A stretch of DNA of 64,000 nt from assembly GCA_958510875.1 (NCBI GenBank), contig OY294068.1, positions 17,898,297 through 17,962,296 on the forward strand. The letters run 5' to 3'. This DNA comes from Endomychus coccineus. Its lineage: Eukaryota > Arthropoda > Insecta > Coleoptera > Endomychidae. Made by a program: the position numbers and the translations under genes. Position 1 is the stretch's first letter, and each line of letters starts with the position of its first letter. The notes below the pieces were generated by a model that saw nothing but the letters and a program-made list of their open reading frames with translations, was not told the DNA's origin and did not search any database. Positions 9,659 through 21,211 of this stretch are shown here, one piece after another.

Positions 9659-10796
9659 GGTAACTTTGGAGTACAGTTGAGATTTTAGGTAGATTTTTGG
9701 GAGGGACCGCAAATAATTTCCGTGGTAATGATGATCTCCGGTTTATTCCTATATGAATTGAAGATCTCAAAATGATAATTTAGAAGTGTCCATACTGCAG
9801 TGTTCTGATTTTGTTCATCACTTCAAGTTGTATAGGAAGGTGAATATCATCTCTAATAAAACGATGAGTTCAGATGTTTCTACATTCTCAGTTGTTAAAA
9901 TCTAGTTCAACCAGATGCTTCGAAAGACCAAGTTCTTCGAGAATAATTGCACGGAGGCACCATGTTAAACTCCAGTACGGATGAAATACCTTTCATAAGA
10001 GAAAATGAAAATCTGAATATTTCGCTGGAGAGGACGCATAAATTGGGTGACCGCGACATATCCGGGAAGTAATACGCTCACTCGCACTGGTTCTAGTACT
10101 TCGCTTGCTCATTACTCAATGCAGTCTGCCGCTGTTTATGGTGCCCTATTAATAAATTAACCTCTCTATCTTTCTCTCTCGCGTTAAATATTCATCGTTC
10201 CAGAGTTCTAGTTAACATTAAGATTCAATTCGAAGTCTAATAAAATTATGAATTCGAAATTGATGTGAGCTTAAAATTTTGCACTTAACTTTACCCCAGT
10301 AACTTAATAGCGGTTTAATTAATCAGAAAATTACAGTAGCGAAGCTCAATTATAATTTGAAGGAAATGTTTGGTTTTAAGTTCTATAATATTATATCCTT
10401 CATGTCATGTATATCTCTACAAGCTTGATGAATTCCAACGGATCGTAACCACGATTTAATTAGGAAACACAACGGATCCAAGATGCCTTATGGAATTTCG
10501 TTATCTCCTTCGAACGGAGGGATATGGAGATGGTTCGAAATTGTGATATCACTATGTGAGAGGTTGATTTCACATATCCATGGAATTTCAGTAGTTCTTG
10601 TAACTTTCTATAACTTCCCTTGGTTGATAGTTTTTCACTCGTACAGGATTTTCTTTTAATCTTGAAAAGTATGTTCAGATATTCTCCTGGATATTCTGAC
10701 TCGGAATAAGATTTGTAACATACCTTCTTTAATAAAATGACTATTGAAAGCTTATAATGGATTTTCAACACGTAATAGCTGATTCTAACCAATAAT
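9659..10796. other. non-coding, no gene recognised
   Basis: A 121-codon minus-strand frame (10460-10825) has biased Lys/Ser/Leu content but no recognisable domain; I treat it as chance in AT-rich DNA. Confidence 0.4.
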
Positions 10797-11778
10797 ATAC
10801 AGGGTGACAATTTGAACTGGAGCAATGGGCTATAGCTCCAGAAAGTGCAGAAACGCGTTATAGTCCAGTCCCTCTGTAATTTTATTTGACGTTTTGAGTT
10901 TAAATTTTTACGTTATTTAATGTTGTTCAATCCCAACGTTTTTGGATGCGTTAATCATGAATATGGACATTAAAAATGTCTGGGCCCTATGCTACTCGAG
11001 TTATTGGCCATTTTTTGAGTCCAAATTGCCCCGACTCTGGTGTTTTTTAAATTTTTTGAAAACTCTAAGCTCCACTCGATTATTTCATGACAGAAAAAGT
11101 TTTGAGAGATCAAAAATAGTGAAATGACGCAAATTAGAAGTTAATAGTATATAAGGGACCAAAAAGTGCTATTTTTGAGCAAAATCAAACGTTTGTTCAA
11201 TTGTCAATTATAAGATGACTGTTTGTCACTTAACATATATTGATAGTGTTTTGTGTGTACTTTAATATGAGCTTCTCATTTGTTTGATATTTGTAAAGGA
11301 GGCGCTGCGATCGCTCTTTTCGTAAAAGCGTAATTTCAAAATGAATCTTTTGACCCAAAGCAAAATTTAAACAGAAGATATTGATATTTCCCACCTGTGA
11401 ACCAAAATTCAACCACTTTGGTTCATATGGGCCGAATTGAGACCATTTTGAAAAAAAGAACCGCGAAAAATGAGAAAAATTTTTAAATTATTAGATTCGG
11501 ATCAGGAAAATAAATCATAGTTGAATACCTAAAACATTTACGCAAATTTTGATACCAAGCACGATCTTCTAGATTCCGTCAATCCCGAGAAAACTCATGC
11601 TAAGCCTTTTGAGCCTTACAGGGCCCAGTTTTGGGTGCTTCGTTGGTCCAGACTATAGATGCCTCTTGTAGCTATCTCAATATACCATTTTCCTCGCTTT
11701 AACATTTGACAGAGTCATACAAAAAAAATAAACTAAAAATTCCTATTCTTAATTATCAAAGATTTTGTACACTAACGT
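10797..11778. repeat. possible degenerate DNA element starting TATACAGGGTG
   Basis: TATACAGGGTG at 10797 is the kind of terminal word common in insect miniature elements, and its complement (CACCCTGTATA) ends the element-like block at about 39840. I could not find a matching right end nearby. The rest of the stretch is non-coding. Confidence 0.25.
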
Positions 11779-11808
11779 TAACCCGGGTTCGATCCCACCC
11801 GGGAGACT
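11779..11808 (+). other. tRNA-like B-box half (possible SINE remnant)
   Basis: ACCCGGGTTCGATCCC with the complementary GGG to its right resembles a tRNA T arm with a perfect pol III B box (GGTTCGATCCC), followed by a run of T. No A box or 5' acceptor half is visible within 60 bp upstream, so this is not a tRNA gene; it may be a truncated tRNA-derived SINE. Confidence 0.3.
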
Positions 11809-12085
11809 TTCTTTTAATTTTTTTTGATAATTATAATACAAAATCATAATAATTTTAATAATAATAATGATAATAATAATAGTAATAATCATTATTATTA
11901 TTATTATTATTAATTAATAAATTAATATTAAAATTAATTAATCAACAAAAAAATAATAAATAAAATGCAGGTTTCGAGGCAGGTTTCCAATAAATATAAT
12001 AAAGAAATTTTGTTTGAAAAAAAAAACGTCACGTTTTTGTATTATAATTATCAAAAAAAATAAAAAAAAAGAGCTTTCCTGCTTT
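11803..12085. repeat. inverted repeat around an AT-rich microsatellite
   Basis: The left arm (about 11806-11845, ending TTTTTTTTGATAATTATAATACAAAA) is the reverse complement of about 12032-12082. Between them lie (AAT)n/(ATT)n runs at 11855-11915 and AT-rich sequence. The outer flanks also match weakly (the tRNA-like half against TTTCTCGAAACCCTTCG), so this may be two head-to-head copies of one SINE-like element. Confidence 0.6.
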
Positions 12086-13767
12086 CTCGAAACCCTTCGA
12101 GTCACCTGTATTATTGGTTGAAGGAACGTAGATCAGAGTGAGGCGGATTGGTATGATCATTTGAAGTGGTTCTACTTTATTCCTGTCATGTTTAACCAAT
12201 TTTTGATTTGTTGTTCATTTCTTCGAGAATTTCGAGACCCAGACGGAATTTCCAACCTATAGTTGTTTGATTTTCGTAGTCAGACTTCGTGGCCTCTCAG
12301 ATCAACATATCTCATCCCAATCAATTTGTCTAGACGTTATCTTTAAATTACAATTCAGGCAGCGACAACGCATATTATTGAGAGGGTCATAAATGTATCA
12401 AATACGGAATCCAGTATGTGAATCGACTTTTCCCCTCACTTGTCAACTATTTGTCATCGGTTTCATATCAGGTGATGTATTCTGGAAAGGATGCAAGAGT
12501 TCACAACTTATCTAGATTGGAGTTTAAAACTGCTGAATATCAGAAAAATACCAATAACACAATTTTCTCAGCGAAAATGTGGAAAGATCCTAATAAATCA
12601 CTTAACAACCATATTTGGAAAAGCGTGAAGTGAAACTTTTAAACTCACGACATATGTTTACCACAATACGAGTCGAGAATGGGACAGTATTTGAAAGTTG
12701 CTGATACTCTACGATTTCCAAAAACGGTGTCCAGAGAAGTTTACTTTGTTTTCAATAGTTCGTGTTAGTTGTGGAATGTTATATCAAAGCAGAGTTCAGA
12801 TTTGAGAGTGGGAAGGTGCTTGCCCTTTTTATCTCGTCTAAAAAAGTTGAAAGTTCGTTTTTGTAAAACTGAATTGTCTTGCAAAAAGGGACATGCCGAA
12901 TGATTACCTCTTTTCAAGGTGAATACTATTATGGAATGTGAAATCTTTTTGCATTTTTGTTCTATCTAATCGAAGACTCAGGAGTGATTAGAATTAACAA
13001 ATGTGAATTAATTCATATCATTTTAACAAACTGAATTCCCCAGATGAAAGACGTTTTATGACCCCGTTGTGCAATCAAGCGGATTTGTTTTTATTTTCCA
13101 CATTATATCTCGCGCTTGTTATAGATGATACCCTTGAGATGATGACGTCACTATCAAACTCATTTGTCAAATTCTGCAGAGTTCCTGCGAGATTCCTCTT
13201 CCGCTTCCTGCTAAGATCTAATCCTGCCCCGTTCGCAACCTCATATTAATTATGACTGTTTAATTCTAGCTCTTATAATTCCTTGCCTTAACAGCTTCTG
13301 TTTATATACTGTAAATGTACGTACTTTTACTAGAATTTAATTTAACTTCACATAGTGTTGCATTTTGAATATTATTTGCTTGTCTATAAAACATAAAAAG
13401 CAAGAATTCTTGAAATGTAATCTATGCTAGAAGTATTCTAAAGGTCATTGATAATGCAAACTTCGAATTGTTTATAATTCATATTTTATTTTGAGTGGAT
13501 ATTTGTCCTTGCTCCCATTTTGGTTTCAGGGCCATCAGAGAGTTTTACCCTTCAATCCATTCATTGATCCTGCGTCGGTTGATACACTTCATATAATACT
13601 TTGAGGACATAGTGAGATGGCACGTTGTCTGTCTCCTCACCATAGAATGTGTCTTCTTCGGCGCTTTGTCAATAAAGGATAACATTTGCCTGCCTCGCTT
13701 CCCTTGTAACATAATCTGAATTATTACATTAAAAGAATTTACAACTTTGGATACGCTATAACACTGA
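12086..13767. other. non-coding, no gene recognised
   Basis: Frames at 12418-12633, 13058-13249 and 13545-13805 were read and show no family signature. The last contains a basic GKRGRQMLSFIDKAPKKTHSM segment that could be a LINE remnant but is too short to call. Confidence 0.4.
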
Positions 13768-13946
13768 AGTACGAAATAGTAACACATATCCACTAAAAAT
13801 ATCATTTAAGTATTGAGGACCTTGCAGCCACCAAGTAGCCATCATCCGAGTAAAATAGTTTTACTCTGATGATGGCTACTTGGTAGCTGAAAGGTCCTAA
13901 GTACTTTATTCGTATTTTTAGTGAATAGAGGGGTTTATTTCGTACT
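13768..13946. repeat. palindromic repeat P, copy A (both arms)
   Basis: A near-perfect inverted repeat centred on 13857. Each arm is about 88 bp, running from AGTACGAAAT at the outside through CACTAAAAATA, TACTT/ATT.AGGACC and CCAAGTAGCCATCATC to GAGTAAAAT at the centre. Single arms of the same family occur at 29393-29490 and 39846-39962. The right arm contains CTGATGA, a GGCTAC/GTAGCT helix and GAAA in hammerhead order, but no cleavable UH plus closing stem. Most likely a foldback miniature element. Confidence 0.8.
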
Positions 13947-15841
13947 CATTAGAATTCAAATTATCCATACAAAACTAGCGGCAGCCGTATGAACTAATAA
14001 GATGAAGACCACAGGGGTACAAGTGTTTACGTTGGTCATAATCACGATATCCGATTATTTTGGTGTTGTCAATAGGAAATCGTTTCTTTTCTGAACAAAT
14101 TGGATTGTTGCTAGTGGAATTATTTATAAATTCAAAATGGAGTCTCCTTCAGAGTAAAAAAAACTACGAACAGTGGAAAATGTGTTGAAAAAACCTTAAT
14201 ATTAACTTGACTTTTCATAGTGCCTCAATAAAAAAAAATAAGATTCTCGATACAATTTGTTTGGAAAATTAAAATGAGTAGACAAAAGGAGTGAATGGCG
14301 TCGGAGGTTTATTTTTCAAACATGATAGTAACAGGGAGTTGCTTGTTTTGCAGTAGCAGCTTCATTGCCACAGTCTATCAGCCCAATTTTGACAACAGTT
14401 CTCAACGTTTGGTGAAAGTGTTTGCAATCTATATTGATTTATAAAAAATTGTTTGTCAGAGCTTCATTGTGCTTCGATACGCATTTTCTAATTAGTTAAT
14501 TCGAACATGAACAATAAAGAAGAATAATTCACTAAGCTACGGATGAATTTTAATTTGAATCAAGATTTACTTATCTATTTCAATAAACACACTGACTATG
14601 ATATGTGGTATTTCTGGCATCCATCTTAATTTTTTCTAATGGAATTACGATATTTTATTGAACCGTTAGGGCAACCGTGTTTTTCTGGTTATAAATATAT
14701 CAAATATACAAGTATATATTCGACCTGCAGGAGTGTGAATAACTGCGAAAGTCATCCTGACAGCGGTGTCAGTATGAAAAATGGAAATTCGAAATACATT
14801 TTGTAGACCATTGCTATAAATTTTCAATGTAACAAAAAGTATAGTTTAACGTTTTTCATTAGTGGTTTCTAAATCATTTGAAATATATTTTCTGTTCCTA
14901 ATACCAAGAATAAATAAGAAAAAAAATATAAGCTTGTATATAAATATATTATGGTTCCATATTACGTTATCTCAGAATTTCGAATTATATAACATTATGA
15001 TTGATTCAATGCAACGTAATTGGTTCATCAATTTCGTGATAAATGGGTTTCAGTAGCGATCGGTTAAATGCTGTGCAAAGAAGCTGTGTAGACAATTGTA
15101 AACGGTTTTGGCTTTAATATTTGCTATTCTAATACAAACAAATTCAGTTGGGTTCATTTGCGCTTTCGTTAATGTTGAAGCAAATATGAAATTTGCTGAA
15201 TATTCAGTTTTATCTTTCTAACCAAATTTGCAATTACACTATTTGAACTTCCACTGTGAATTAAAGAGTACATTAGCAGAAAATTATTGATAGTTAGGAA
15301 ATTATTAAAATTTATGCAACAATTTAAGTAATAGATGAGTTTCATGAGTTGTCGTACAAGGAAGAATTAACTTTTAGGCCAATCAATATAGGTTTCAAAA
15401 TAGTTTTTTTGAGGTTAACGCGACTTATAGTCGATTCTTATGCAAAAAGTGACGCTGGTTTTGTTAAAAATTGTCTAAATTTTGTGCTATAATTTATATC
15501 TGCGGTGTAGTTGCAGAATTATCGAAAACTGAGTACAAAATAAAAACTATTTGATATAATCGTATAAAATTTTGCCTGGTCGTTTGGAGACTGCCGAGAA
15601 GCGCATATTTTGGGTAAGATGTATCGCGATCCGATAAGTAGAGCTCGAGATATCGTACCGGATGTGTTTGTAGCAACGAATTCACCATTTTGAATTTTCT
15701 TCCAACGAAAATTAATTCAATGGGAACAATTTAAAAATCTCAGAAAATGTCGCCCCGTTCGAAAGCTTCATACGTTTCATATTACTAAGGCATCGCGTGG
15801 GCGAGTATAAGGATATTGGGAGTTTCAAAGATATAATATAT
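13947..15841. other. non-coding, no gene recognised
   Basis: AT-rich sequence without recognisable protein, RNA or repeat signal. A minus-strand frame at 15494-15688 shows no known family. Confidence 0.45.
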
Positions 15842-17484
15842 TGTTATAAAAAAAGGCTTTACTTTTTTTTATTTATAAACTTTTATGAATTATATTTGTA
15901 TGAAATTTTCTTTTAATATTCCGGCTAGATTTCTTTATTTTGTTTTGATTTGAATTTATATTTTTGATTTGATTTTTAATTTGGTTTAATTGATTTGAAT
16001 GAATATGATCTTTTTTTATATTATATTTTATGGAATTAAACACAATATTTCTGTTTGAATGTTAAATGTTTCTATATTTGAATATTTATGACTCTATGTA
16101 TCTCAGGTTACAAATTTACGATTTAATTTTATGTTCAAATATTTCTATGTTTTAACCTCAAAACTATTCAATATTAATACTTGTTTACAAAGTTTCAAAC
16201 GACAATATTTCATTCTGATATACAAATAACAATACAATGTTGATATTATAAACAAACTTACTTTTAGTTTATATCGATTAATATGATTGAAAATGTAGGA
16301 ATGTTCAGTTGATTTTACTTCTTGATGATTTGATTATTCACTTAGAAACACAATGCTCTGCTTTGAGAAACTATACACAAGGTAAACTGCGTTGTTACTT
16401 CTTTTGAAATTCAGGAACTGTTGATAAAATTGTTAACTTGTTTTATTCTTTTAAAGATATAAAACTTCTTCAATAATATACTGGAACGTTATCGAAGACC
16501 GGCTATTATACGATGCTACTTATGAACTGTGGTTATTATAACCTTTAAAACTTTGTTCGAAGACTCAGGAACACTACTTGATTCGTAGAAATAATTTACT
16601 TGCTTCGGTTACTTTAACCTGTCGAAGCTATGGAGACTACTTGGGTTCTCCGATGTTATCCAAAAACTAAGGTTATGGAATTATACTTGAGCTGCAGAAG
16701 ATGCTTTGGATCTCTGATGTAAATGCAAACTGAACTGGCTTCTTTCCTGTTTCCTTTTTATAGGGCTTACAAAAGGATGCCAATTGATGTCATTTTTGAC
16801 CAATGAAAAATTGTCTTTGCTTATCAAGGATGCTTTGGTCATTGTTGAAAACTGACATAACTCTTCATTGTTGACTGTTTGAAGTTTCTAAATCGTCTTG
16901 ACCAATCAGAATAGAGGATTCTATAAATTTTGAATTATTGAAGATTTTCAAATTATTTAAAATGATTATGCTTTCTGTTATTTGAGTTAATATTGCCTAC
17001 ATTTTTCCACATATTTTGGTATAAGATAACCTATGATTAGGTTAATATTAACTTGATTATTCCAATATTTATATCAAATTTGACATTTGCCATTTCTTAA
17101 ATCTAATGCATAATATAAATTATCAATAAGATTTCTATAACATTATAGAACTCAAATTTCCTAATTCTATCTTAAATCTATAACATATTTTGATAGTTTG
17201 TGCTATCTTAGGATAGTCTGGGAATCATTTCAATTATGATTTTTTCTTTCGTACCACTGTACGTTTATCCACTTTCACTGTTTTCTTGTTTACACTTCTT
17301 ATTCTATTTACATTATGGTTTATTTGGTTCTACATTGTTTAATACCTTATACTATCTACAATTCAACTTTTAATAATGTTTTTAATTCCATATTTTATAT
17401 ATTTTCTTATTCTTTTCTGATTTTTAATGTTCGGTAAGTTCAATTTTTATTATTTAATGTTGTTTAGGAAATGAAATCATAACA
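15842..17484 (-). mobile_element. candidate solo LTR (minus orientation)
   Basis: A 1.64-kb, very AT-rich block starts TGTTATAA and ends CATAACA, that is TG...CA with short inverted termini (TTGTTAT/ATAACAA). It is flanked by TATA on both sides as a possible 4-bp target duplication in AT-rich DNA. On the minus strand it has a TATA box and an initiator with correct spacing in its middle (separate entry), as expected for the U3/R border of an LTR. No gag or pol lies next to it. LTR superfamily unknown. It could instead be unrelated AT-rich DNA with a chance promoter. Confidence 0.4.
16727..16762 (-). promoter_or_regulatory. TATA box plus initiator inside the candidate LTR
   Basis: On the minus strand TATAAAAA (16762-16755) is followed by TCAGTTT (16733-16727), an arthropod-type initiator with the A (+1) at 16731. 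TATA start to +1 is 31 bp, the standard distance. Confidence 0.45.
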
Positions 17485-17959
17485 ATATATAATACGCACG
17501 CTGCTCTCAACGTCTCTTCTTATTTCAGGTAGAGGAATTCGTCTTCTATGGGTATTATATAGCCTTGTGTATTTTTCACTGAGTCATGGTATTCTTCAAG
17601 TCCCATCGAGAAGCTGCAGATATATTGAGTGTACAATTGTATATCGTTGAATTGTTAATTATATTGAAACCACGAATTTCTTAAATCGAGGTAATTTTTT
17701 AATAATTGGTTGTGTGAAAAAAGAATTTTATTTATTAGAGTATATTTGTGGAAGAGCCAAGATAAGTTCATAGTTAGAATAAGTTGAAGTAAAAGAAAAA
17801 AATGTAATTTCATAATCATTTTGTGAAAATTCAATTTTTCAACACGTATGTGTATAATTATTAAATTTAATTATTTTAATTATATCTTAAAATATTATTT
17901 TTGTGAAAAAGGGAAATGCGTATATGTAGCATCTAATAAAGGAACAAAAACAGCGTGTA
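17485..17959. other. non-coding, no gene recognised
   Basis: AT-rich spacer between the candidate LTR and repeat R copy 2. Confidence 0.45.
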
Positions 17960-18390
17960 TACCTTTATGAGATAATAATAATAACAATAATAACTTATTC
18001 CAACAAGACGATACAGAGTATATGAAAAAATACACAAAACATAATGTGCTTGTGAATAAATAAGTATGAGCTCATTGAATTCCTCAAGAATTGTTTCTGA
18101 ACGATATATAGGAGGAAGAAATATCAATTAACAGAGGAGTAAGATCTGGATTCAAGCACATCAATAGATCGACATAGTTTTTATCAACTAACAGTGCCAA
18201 TTGAAAGGAACCTGGCAATTTGTATCATCAGTAGATTGCAACACAGTACAGTCAAATCCACAGCAGCACCACCTCTCTTTCCAAACCACAAACCACCCGT
18301 GGCCGAGACGCGTCCACTACCAAAGACGCATGCAAACCGTTTTACAGGCCTACAAACATACCCGCCAGTGGCCATATCGCAGCCGACGCG
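17960..18390 (-). repeat. dispersed repeat R, copy 2
   Basis: Reverse-complement counterpart of 7340-7692. In this orientation it begins with the GC-rich GGACGCGTCTCGGCCACGGG block, continues with GTGGTTTGGAAAGAG and GTTCAGAAACAATTCTTGAG, and ends in a GTTATTATTATTATT run near 17970-17996. Overall identity is moderate, indicating an old family. Confidence 0.7.
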
Positions 18391-19169
18391 CCTCAGATAA
18401 CCTAACTACACGTGCCGTCAAACTTAATTGTGGTTTGTTTGAGTTCAAACGAATTTAATTCACTCGACAAGCCGATTTAAAAGAAATTCATAAATGAATC
18501 GTGGATAAAAAGATATCACTCGAGGAAATAGTTTGTGAAGATTACAAGTTCCTGTTAATTGTATGGTATATAAATTAGTATTCATGTTTCAGTACTGAGT
18601 ATTCATAGGCATACATTATTCATCAAATAAATGGTCTTTATTATAAATTAGAGAGGGAATGGAAATATTCTGTACCGTTTTGAAGAAGCCATTTGTTAAT
18701 GAGACGTTTGTATTTAGTATAATTATAACAAAGATGACGACTACACAATTTCCTTTTTCATACAAACAATATTTTAAAATGACATTAAAATAATTTAATA
18801 ATTGAACGACGCGATTTGTTATTATCTATCACCATGAAAAATAAATTTCATAGCATTATCTCAAATACAATTTTTCTGAAATCGCTCAAGAATGTCTACT
18901 TCCTCGGAGCAACTTCAAAGCCCAAAATACCCTAATCTAGTATTTTAGTCCGTTGCTAAGCAATGAACTTTCCTGGACCGAAAACGGTCTGGGAAAATTT
19001 TTGCCGACCTAGGCCGTCAACATCGGCCCCTATCGCTTTTTTATTTATATTTTAGACAGTAAATAAATACACCCAAGCAACCAACTCACATTAAGAATAC
19101 ACATTTCTTGGATATATTATTACACATATGTTAAGTTTATTATAACTATTTTTATATATTTATAGTTGA
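18391..19169. other. non-coding, no gene recognised
   Basis: Contains a small GC-rich patch around 18950-19030 with partially self-complementary words (GGACCGAAAACGGTCTGG) and otherwise AT-rich sequence. Confidence 0.4.
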
Positions 19170-19344
19170 GTTGCAGTTTGTACAATTATCAAACATAGGC
19201 TCAACGCTACCTAAATAGTCATTCTCTTCGCCACTCCCTCTAAATTTATCTGTTATGGTATCTTAATAGTCACCGACGTTATTGCTGTTTTCTTCTTTGG
19301 CAATAATACTAATAGTATAAGCAGATTTCTTTCTGTCACTTCCC

Positions 19345-20608
19345 CCTCTAAATATTCCTTCAGAAAGAACAATAGAATGCGGCATACCACAGGGGACTGT
19401 TTTAGGTCCACTGCTCTTCATCATCTATATCAATAACCTTCTCCAATTAAATCACAAGTATATAATAATAAGCTTTGCGGATAACCCGGTCATATATTTT
19501 GAAGGGAAAGACTGGGAAAGTTTGGAGAAAAAAGTTGAAAAAGATATGATTTTTATAAAAGAATGGTTTGACAATTAAAAGTTAACTATAAACATGGACA
19601 AAACAATATATATTCCATTTTCGTCATATGTTTCTGGTTTGCCTAATTATGAGGAGCTTAGCGTTAAAGATTTTAAAATCGGTACGGCCAAAAGCTATAA
19701 ATATCTTGGAGTCATGATTGATAGGCACATGCGCTGGGATCTACAAATAGAACAGTTAACTCAAAAACTTCGCAAATTAATCTTCATCTTTAAATACCTT
19801 AAATATATGTTGGATATACAAAGTCTTAAAATACTTTATCAAACCCTTGTGGAGCCACACTTAACATATGGCATTCTCTCATGGGGAAGATCATCCAAAA
19901 TATACCTGCAAAAAATTTAAATTATACAAAAAAGGATCTTAAAAGTAATTTATGGTAAAAGTAATACTTACTCTAATGAACAATTGTTCACTGACTCACA
20001 AGTTATAGATATTAAACAACTATTTTTCCATTCGTTATGCATTAAACAATACTTCGATATCAAAAATACGCTAACTCATGGATATCAAACGCGCAGAAGA
20101 CAGGAATTAGTATCTACTAAGCCAAATAAAGCCATAGGTCAACGGACGCTTTCTTTTCTCTGTCCTAAAGCATATAATTCCTTCCTGAAACAATAAAAAA
20201 GATTAATAACATTAAGAAATATGAAAAAGAATGTAAATGGTACTCGTTGCAAAACAGAGATAAAATACATGAATTTTACAAAACGATATTTTAATACTTA
20301 CCACAGAAGCTTTAGAATTCAGAGAATTACCTTTTGCCTTTAAAAATTGTTACTTACATTTTATTATTTGAAATCTTATTTAGTTTAGTATTTTAATGTA
20401 GATTGTACATATTTTAGATTTAAGTATTTAACATTAGGTAGCTATCAAATTATTATATAAACAAGTACATTAATTATATTTAATATGTATATACCACATT
20501 CAAGCATTGGAAGCAATGCTTAAGTGGATCATTATATTTATTTGTTATAACAACATGTATCTATTCAATGTATTTATTAGCAAATAAATATTATTATTAT
20601 TATTATCA
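19345..20608 (+). pseudogene. CR1-like LINE RT 3' half with (ATT)n tail, nested in Crypton 2
   Basis: The plus strand reads ECGIPQGTVLGPLLFIIYINNLL (from about 19375), then SFADNPVIYF where the catalytic box is FADN instead of FADD, KEWFDN with TAA at about 19577, and a 108-codon frame (19594-19920) with SYKYLGVMIDRHMRWDLQIEQLT and LVEPHLTYGILSWGR. After another stop the protein continues (RILKVIYGKSN..) to HGYQTRRRQELV and LCPKAYNSFLKQ, ending at 20196. A 3' UTR ends in AAATA(ATT)n at 20583-20607. It is 5'-truncated, has two stops and has lost one catalytic Asp. The tail abuts Crypton sequence, proving insertion into it. Confidence 0.85.
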
Positions 20609-20611
20609 TCT

Positions 20612-21053
20612 GCTGTGTCTACTTTATTTGTGAAATATTCCTCTATGTATCCTTCGACAACGTTTGAGAATTTCCATCCCACATGCACCTTTAAAGCAAT
20701 TAAATCTGTTCCAGCATTAACCAAAACTGTTGCAGAGGACCGACGGAAGCAATGTCATATGTATTCATGTGAATATGGTAAATTAAAAACTTTTGCGACA
20801 ATTTGAGGGATTTTGCCAAACTGATGTATTCCCACTACTTGCCTGCAACTTTCAGAATTTTCTGGACGACATGCAATATATCTATACAATGGCATATAAG
20901 TTTCGTTTATCACAAATGATCTTTGTTTGTTCATTTTATTATCGGGTATTTTAATCAAAAGCTTAGATCCAAAATCTTCTGTCTTTAAAATTTAATTGAC
21001 ATAGTTCATCACGGCGACATGCACCGGCAACACCAAATATTGAGGCAACCTAA
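20612..21053 (-). pseudogene. Crypton 2 catalytic exon (tyrosine recombinase)
   Basis: Minus-strand translation starts VASIFGVAGACRRDELCQL, holding the first catalytic Arg, then after a frameshift SKLLIKIPDNKMNKQRSFVI (67-codon frame 20958-20755) with the GIHQFGKIPQIVAKVFNLP segment, then, in another frame, HCFRRSSATVLVNAGTDLIAL (the HxxR box), HVGWKFSNVVEGYIEEY with the nucleophilic Tyr, and NKVDTAD. The order R, K, HxxR, (H)GW, Y is that of tyrosine recombinases. It aligns along its whole length with 28455-29000. At least two frameshifts. The sequence is cut after NKVDTAD by the tail of the LINE. Confidence 0.85.
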
Positions 21054-21112
21054 AAAATAAACACTACATAAATATCTAGATAATTTTAAAATTCTTATAT
21101 TCTAAATGTACC

Positions 21113-21203
21113 GTATTCATTAATATAATCTGGTGCTTGAGTAATAAACGTTTCAATTTGTACATCTGACAAAACTTTTGACTCCTTTGGTTTATAGTTA
21201 TCA
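21113..21203 (-). pseudogene. Crypton 2 exon 1, 3' remainder
   Basis: Follows directly on 23348 once the hAT and one target copy are removed. It reads YKPKESKVLSDVQIETFITQAPDYINEY, aligning with KQSKTLTSEEIQQFLKDAPDE of the Crypton at 28 kb, and ends at a GT donor (21111). The intron runs 21111-21054 with GT/AG borders on the minus strand. Confidence 0.75.
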
Positions 21204-21211
21204 CTTTGACG
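21204..21211. repeat. 8-bp target-site duplication, left, of the hAT element
   Basis: CTTTGACG, repeated at 23340-23347. An 8-bp duplication is diagnostic for hAT transposons. Confidence 0.9.

Noticed and set aside
10460..10825. 121-codon minus-strand frame
   Set aside because: Lys/Ser/Leu-rich, no motif, no conserved copy; expected by chance at this base composition.
11779..11808. possible tRNA gene
   Set aside because: Only the T-arm half is present; there is no D arm, anticodon arm or acceptor 5' strand.
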